This document shows, piece by piece, positions 58,791 to 64,000 of a stretch of DNA of 64,000 bases. The translations under genes were made by a program, and so were the position numbers. The stretch is taken from NCBI RefSeq assembly GCF_049634645.1, contig NC_134712.1, forward strand, positions 67,305,791 through 67,369,790, given 5' to 3'. The DNA comes from Pelodiscus sinensis (taxonomy: Eukaryota > Chordata > Testudines > Trionychidae). Below the pieces are notes generated by a model. That model was not told the origin of the DNA, made no database searches, and saw only the letters and a program-made list of their open reading frames with translations. Each line of letters opens with the position of its first letter. Position 1 is the stretch's first letter.

Positions 58791-60998
58791 AATGATTATG
58801 GTGTATCATTTTTTCTTATACAACTTCAAAGTCCATTATTGCTAGGATTTAAGCTTTAAAAACAAGCTCCCATTTGAGCCAGCCATACATTTTCTCAGCA
58901 TCGAAAGCTTATTTAGGGTCTGACTCTCTTATCTACAGTTGAATTTCTAAAAGCCAAAATGTTATGTGGGTGCTTGGTGTTAACTGATTTACTGACCTCT
59001 TATAAACTAAATTCAAGTGCACAATCAGTGTTCCACACCTTTAAATAAATCTTTGCAAAGGAGTTTGTAATCTACATTTAGTGTAGCAAACTGAGTCTGC
59101 AAAACTGTAAAACTTGGTGACTTCCCCTTTTTGCATTAAAGTAGTTGGAGCTAAAAAATCTATTGGCATGGAATCATGAGGGATAATGTATTTATCTTAC
59201 TAACACATATGCCTGTCTGTAAAGCTCTACCACTCATAGGTGATAATTAAGATAAATGATTGCTGATATGATTGAAGGAACTTTCTTTAAATCCTCAGGA
59301 CCTTACAAATATCTTTATTTCCTCTGGGAAATCGAAGGGATTATTATAATTTGTGTATATCTACTAGCAGAAATAATAAAATATCTGATTTTGTGTATTT
59401 GGGATTGGATGATTTTGATTTTAGGTGTTGTTTCATCCTACTAATTTTATGGAGAAAGAAGGCTGAGAGCTCATTGGCTTGTATATTTCTCTTGGGACCT
59501 TTGACATTTGTTTCAGTATTTTATCTAATAGTTCATTTCTCCTATGATTTGTGTAGGGCTCTCTAAATTTTTAGTCCCATTTATGGTAAGAATGTCTCTA
59601 GTTCATATTCTTTATCCACCAAATCTTTTATAGTTTGTTTACAACTCTATTAATGTAGCCTGAAAGCAGGGCTTAATAAGCTTGCGATTTAACAAATGCA
59701 TCTTTTAAAAGATTGTTATTGGTTTTGTTCTTTTAAAATGCTTAGAGGGTTTTTAGAAGATTTGGCATTGAAATTTCCAGATATTCGACTAAAATCTTTG
59801 CTGCTAATACTAGAATATCGTAAATATTATGCTTTTCAATTCCATTTTTAGCATACAATTGAAGCCTCCATTTGCATCTCTAAATATTGGAGGAAGTGGC
59901 TTTGAAATGTATCTGGCTGCTTGATTTTTTTTTTTAAATCCAGTATTGGGAGCATATAGAAACATGTTCTTTTTTTTTTTAATCAACATTGCCTCTTCCC
60001 CATATTATTTTTCCATACCTGAAACTTTTCTATTTGTGTTGTGTTGTCCGAGCTGTGCAGGAAGAAAGACAGGGCATAAGGGATGTGGTTTAACTCATTT
60101 CCAGATTGAATTAAATAAAGTTGAAGCTATCCATCCATAACTTGTCCAGTGCAGATCATACTTTCTTTCATAATGTGTTCTGCCTTGATAGAAGAGAGAA
60201 CTGCCATCTTCTCTATCCCATCCACTCCTGAGCTGTCCCAAAACTATTGCTGGGAACCCACATTCCTCCCCTTGTACAAGAATTGAGGGAAAAGAGGTTA
60301 TCTGATACAGAGAGAAGACTTCTGGAGCTCCTTCTCTCCTTTTTTTAGGGAAGGCCTTTCCATAACTCCAATTTCAGTTCTGGTTCATCAGGGAAGCAGG
60401 ACTTTTATCGAATAATACCTTTACTGGGTACCCATCAAGCTGGGACAGGGTGAACTTTACCTCCCAACCCACTGGGGAGGTCACTGAAGAGCTGTGGGGA
60501 AAGCGGAGGAGGGGGGAAGAAACCACCTATCTAAACCAATCTGACAGCATAAGAAAAATTCCTTTCCTGTCCTAAAAAAGCAACAAGTGCACTGCACACA
60601 GCAGATCAAAAACCTGGTCCTTCTCTAATCCCAGGAGTAGGAGCCATTGCTCTAGGCATGTAGTGGCACCCTAGTCATGAAGGAAAGGGCTTATATTTCC
60701 TCCTGCTGTCTGTGTGGAGTCAATGAAATTCTGCTTGGCTATCTGAGCACATCAACTTAGATGCAAACTCTCTCTAGGTACGCTGCACTCATGAAAACCA
60801 TAATTAAGTTCAGCTCACACAAGTTTACTGATTTGATGCATGGTTTGTCAAAGATTGCTAAACTTTGCCTTTTATATGTGTATATATTAAGTCTTCACTT
60901 TGCTGTTCAGTATCATACTTTAATTTTCTGTAGAAGTTTCTTTTAGAAAATAACAATTTCACTAATAGGCCATGTATCATTTTTCTTTTTTGTTTTAG

Positions 60999-61369
60999 CC
61001 CCTTGTGCTGTTCGGAATCTACAGGACTTAGCTCGGATCTACATTAGACGCACTCTTAGAAACTTCATAAATGATGAGATGCAAGCCAAGGGTATCCCTC
61101 AAAAACCGCCACCAAAACGAAAACGCAGGAGGTGCCGTAGACACAGGATTAACACTTATGTGTTTGTAGGCAATCAGCTCATTCCACAGCCTCTAGACAG
61201 TGAAGAGGATGAAAAGATGGAGGAAGACAACAAAGATGATGATGATAAAGATCACAATGAAGCCTTGAAGCCAGAGGAGCCTCCTCGAAACTTATTGAGA
61301 GAAAAAATTATGAGTCTACCGTTACCTGATTCTTTAAAAGCATACTTGACATACTACAGAGAGAAGTAA
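60999..61369 (+). CDS. PCMTD1: PCMTD1 final coding exon (residues 236-358, stop)
   Basis: The acceptor TTTTAG ends at 60998 and the stop TAA is at 61367-61369. Two bases complete Pro236. The stretch N-L-Q-D-L-A-R-I-Y-I-R-R fits the Elongin BC-box position. A basic cluster (PKRKRRRCRRHR) follows and could act as a nuclear signal or nucleic-acid contact. Next comes an acidic stretch with four Asp codons in a row, and the C-terminal L-P-L-P resembles a Cul5 box. Published work links PCMTD proteins to Elongin BC-Cullin 5 and to AdoMet binding without clear isoaspartyl methyltransferase activity; this is from memory. The total of 358 residues fits the mammalian length of about 357. Confidence 0.96.
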
Positions 61370-62196
61370 CTTGTTTTAAGTAGAAACAATGCCTACTGAT
61401 AGCTCCTTTATTCTTGAAAAATGTAGCATTTATTAAGAAATAGATGGACATATATCATTAGTCTTTCAACAAGACGGAAGTACAGTGATAAATTGTAACT
61501 TCTGTCTTAACTTTGCTACAAAGACTTGTATTCAGTAGTACAGAATCCCTTTTTAAAAAAATTATTTTTCTTTAAATTTTGAGAAATACAATTTTAACTC
61601 TGATAGAAAAATATTCCAAAGCAGTATGCAGCATTAATCAAGACTTGGCATGGTAAATCCTTTTTGATCTTTAACAGATTTGTATTGATAGAAGGGTAAG
61701 TGAAATTTTATATGTGCTAAAATAGCTGTTGAACAAATGCATTCTGACTTGAATAACAGTTGTCTGCATAAGGTTTTAAACATACAACACAAGCATTTCT
61801 CATATAATCTTGAAACTGTACCCTTTAAAACATTTATTTTACCATGACATTGTTGCAGTCATTATTACTGTGTTGATATAAATGTATTCCAAGAAATACA
61901 CAAGTGCAATAACTGTATACAGGCAAGAATGAGTTGGCTTTAATGAAAGACAAAAATGCAAGTTCTGAAATGTCAGGTGGCCCTGCTACTATTGTATTTA
62001 TATCTTTTGCCAAAAGATCTTGAGGAAAGTGACCATTTCTCTCAGAGCCTTAAGGGAATATCATGTTGAATATAAAGCAAAAAACAAAACAAAAAACAAA
62101 AAAAATCCAAACAAAACAAAACAAACACAAAAAACCCCACACACCTTAATATAACCCTTTTTGTTTAACTCCGTATTACATTTTCAGTATTTATAA

Positions 62197-62202
62197 ATAA
62201 AG
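62197..62202 (+). promoter_or_regulatory. PCMTD1: Candidate proximal poly(A) signal
   Basis: Canonical AATAAA about 0.83 kb after the stop codon. The downstream context is only weakly GT-rich, so use is uncertain. Confidence 0.35.
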
Positions 62203-63652
62203 ACATTTCCTCATTCTCAAGGATTTTAAGACAATTTCTAAAATCACAGTGTTGACACAATATTTGGTAACAAAGATTGTAATTTAGAATTAAAATGATT
62301 TATATTTACTACTTTAATAGAATAGAATATGAATAGCTTGTCTTGCTTACTTGGATAGCTGTAATAGTAGATTTTGTTCAGCAAATGCACTTTAGTAAGT
62401 GGATTTTCTATTTCATCTACATATTTTCTGAGAAGGCAGAATTGTGCTGGCCCTACATTTGTTTCTAAACACATCTCTTTTTAGTGCATAAATATTCACA
62501 GTTGTTTATATCTATCTGTTGGAAATTGAGAGTAGCAGTTTAAACTTTGGGACCCACTGAGTTCTCCTTTGAATATTTTCCCCTCCACCTCTTTCCTCCC
62601 ATTTGGTGAAGTTGCTTGCAGTTTTCTTCTTGGCTTGATGGAGTGCTTTGTTCATTTTTGCCCACTTAATATTTTGAGTGTATTGTAGCATAGCCATGAT
62701 GGAGAATGCAGTTTACGAACTAGGCATGATATTCAGTTAAAGCCACTTTTATTGGAAACATCTGTTTGTTGGACCTAATGGAAAACATTCCTCTTAGAAA
62801 AAAAAATTCTGCGCAATATATTTACTTTTGTGGTAATACTCATTATTAAATCCATCAGCCATTTAACCTAAACATAAGATAAAATCCTCACCAGTGCAAT
62901 TAATATCTGGCTATCAAATACTCATAATGAGTTTTCCAATACTCATTAACAAATTAAACATTGTGTCCAACTTCAACAGTGAGATAATGTATAGTCCTGC
63001 TACAGATTGGACACTGATTTTTTGATGGTGCATTTCATGCCTCATTTACCATTTTTAAAAGTATGTCTTAGTAATGTTGAAAAGGCATCTTGATGAAAGG
63101 CCTATTGTACCAGTGCATGGATTTTTTTTTCCACAGCAAAGTCTCAGCATGAATAAATTAAAAAAAGAAAAACCTTGCTTTTATTTTCCTGACCTTATTT
63201 TCACAATAAGAAAAACTGGTAAGAGATAGTTTAGCTATTTTCCTATAATATGATATAATGGAGTATTTGCAATGGCTTAGCTATTGGAACTATCTTTCAT
63301 TAAATATTTTGTTTTAGATGGAATTTCAGTTTAAATAATCTAAAAATCAAGATGTTATACTTTCCAGGTAGCCTGAGAACTTTGTGTTATTTTTCCAGAA
63401 TCAGCATCCATATGTTCAAGAGTTCGAAGTTACTAAATATAATTTTACATCTTTTCATTGAGACCTTTATAAAGGATGCTTTCGAAGAATGACTTTTTGC
63501 ATTGTTTTTCACTCTATTGTATACTTGATAAAATAGACAATGGATGATTTGCCATGATTATTCAGTATGTATCTTTATGGGAGTCACTGAAATGGTTTCT
63601 TTTCTGTTTATATGTGGATTTATTTTACACTGTTGAATTTACATTTACATTA

Positions 63653-63658
63653 AATAAA
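63653..63658 (+). promoter_or_regulatory. PCMTD1: Candidate distal poly(A) signal
   Basis: Canonical AATAAA with a GT-rich downstream stretch around 63680-63710. A second AATAAA follows at 63721-63726. Together they mark the probable 3' end of the long transcript. Confidence 0.5.
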
Positions 63659-63685
63659 AAGGTAGAAATGCAAAATGCATCAGTT

Positions 63686-64000
63686 GTCTTTGACATATGT
63701 TGGTATTGGGACAATGTTGCAATAAAATAGTTTTTGTTTGGCTAATGCTTACTCAAACTTATTTTTTTCATGGAAATGCTTTCATTTGTGTTTGATTTCC
63801 ATTTTCAGTCTGTTCATATTCATTCATTCATTGGAAAACAATGATATAATTGAAATGAAAAATTACTACAATGAGGAAGAAATGATGCACTGGTACTTAA
63901 ACCCATTTTAGGTATGCAGTCAGGTTGCTTATGTATTTCCAATATGCTTAGCAGCTGCATTTTTCATTGAGACTTAGCTTCCAACATTTAAAAATCTGTC
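63686..64000. other. Sequence after the likely PCMTD1 3' end
   Basis: AT-rich with the last AATAAA at 63721. No gene recognised. Confidence 0.4.

Larger units (their letters stand above)
53018..60998 (+). other. PCMTD1: PCMTD1 intron after coding exon 4
   Basis: An 8.0-kb GT-AG intron with two hAT elements, an antisense solo LTR, and a DIRS fragment that itself carries a small inserted repeat. I recognise nothing in 56660-57680 or 58790-60998. Confidence 0.9.
61370..63685 (+). other. PCMTD1: PCMTD1 3' UTR (end approximate)
   Basis: AT-rich sequence follows the stop codon with no reading frame worth calling. Candidate AATAAA signals lie at 62197-62202, 63653-63658 and 63721-63726. The one at 63653 is followed by a GT-rich stretch within about 50 bases, which favours it as a main distal site. 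An A/C-rich simple stretch with many CAAAA units lies at 62076-62140. Use of each site is inferred. Confidence 0.6.

Noticed and set aside
61230..61250. DDDDK motif in PCMTD1 as a protease site
   Set aside because: It arises from a short GAT codon run in a cytosolic or nuclear protein; no reason to think it is cleaved.
1..64000. tRNA, rRNA, CRISPR or prokaryotic operon features
   Set aside because: None seen by eye; the spliced gene and repeat types mark the sequence as vertebrate nuclear DNA.

Overview
The window looks like nuclear DNA of a non-avian sauropsid, most probably a turtle. It contains one split vertebrate gene, PCMTD1, on the + strand. The rest is a dense, layered set of transposable elements of the kind seen in turtle and crocodilian genomes: CR1 LINEs, tyrosine-recombinase DIRS elements, hAT, pogo/Tigger-like and Harbinger-like DNA elements, and a solo LTR. 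The species assignment is an inference from this repeat repertoire.

PCMTD1: five coding exons (17227-17533, 28550-28652, 47789-47960, 52894-53017, 60999-61369) join in phase to a 358-residue protein. All splice sites are GT-AG. The first of these exons also carries 5' untranslated sequence from about 17106, so at least one more upstream non-coding exon and the promoter should exist; I could not find them here. A long 3' UTR follows, with poly(A) signals near 62197, 63653 and 63721. The protein has a PCMT-type AdoMet-binding domain and a C-terminal BC-box/Cul5-box region, which fits a proposed role as a substrate adaptor of an Elongin BC-Cullin 5 ubiquitin ligase.

Region by region. 1-7.7 kb holds a decayed DIRS piece, a hAT MITE nested in another repeat, a CR1 fragment and a TA-flanked MITE. 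7.76-14.93 kb is bounded by hAT-like ends and an exact 8-bp duplication. Inside it lie a pogo-like element, a GC-rich fold-back MITE, and a CR1 split by a second copy of that MITE. 17.69-23.63 kb, in the first coding intron, is a near full-length but broken DIRS with inverted terminal repeats and an internal complementary region. 24-37.9 kb is mostly unassigned AT-rich intron. 37.9-47.2 kb holds hAT, MITE, CR1 and Harbinger-like elements, one with a Myb/SANT-like coding remnant. 48.3-51.5 kb is a long CR1 with a 313-codon reverse-transcriptase frame. 53.1-58.8 kb holds two hAT elements, a solo LTR and a third DIRS piece. The last 3 kb are PCMTD1 3' UTR.

Most other long reading frames are non-coding sequence inside repeats. 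I see no tRNA, rRNA, CRISPR or prokaryote-type features. The best candidates for something under-described are the fold-back MITE with a series of perfect GC-rich hairpins (9.2-10.1 kb), the pogo-like element that keeps a transposase C-terminal tail, and the nesting that allows relative insertion dates.
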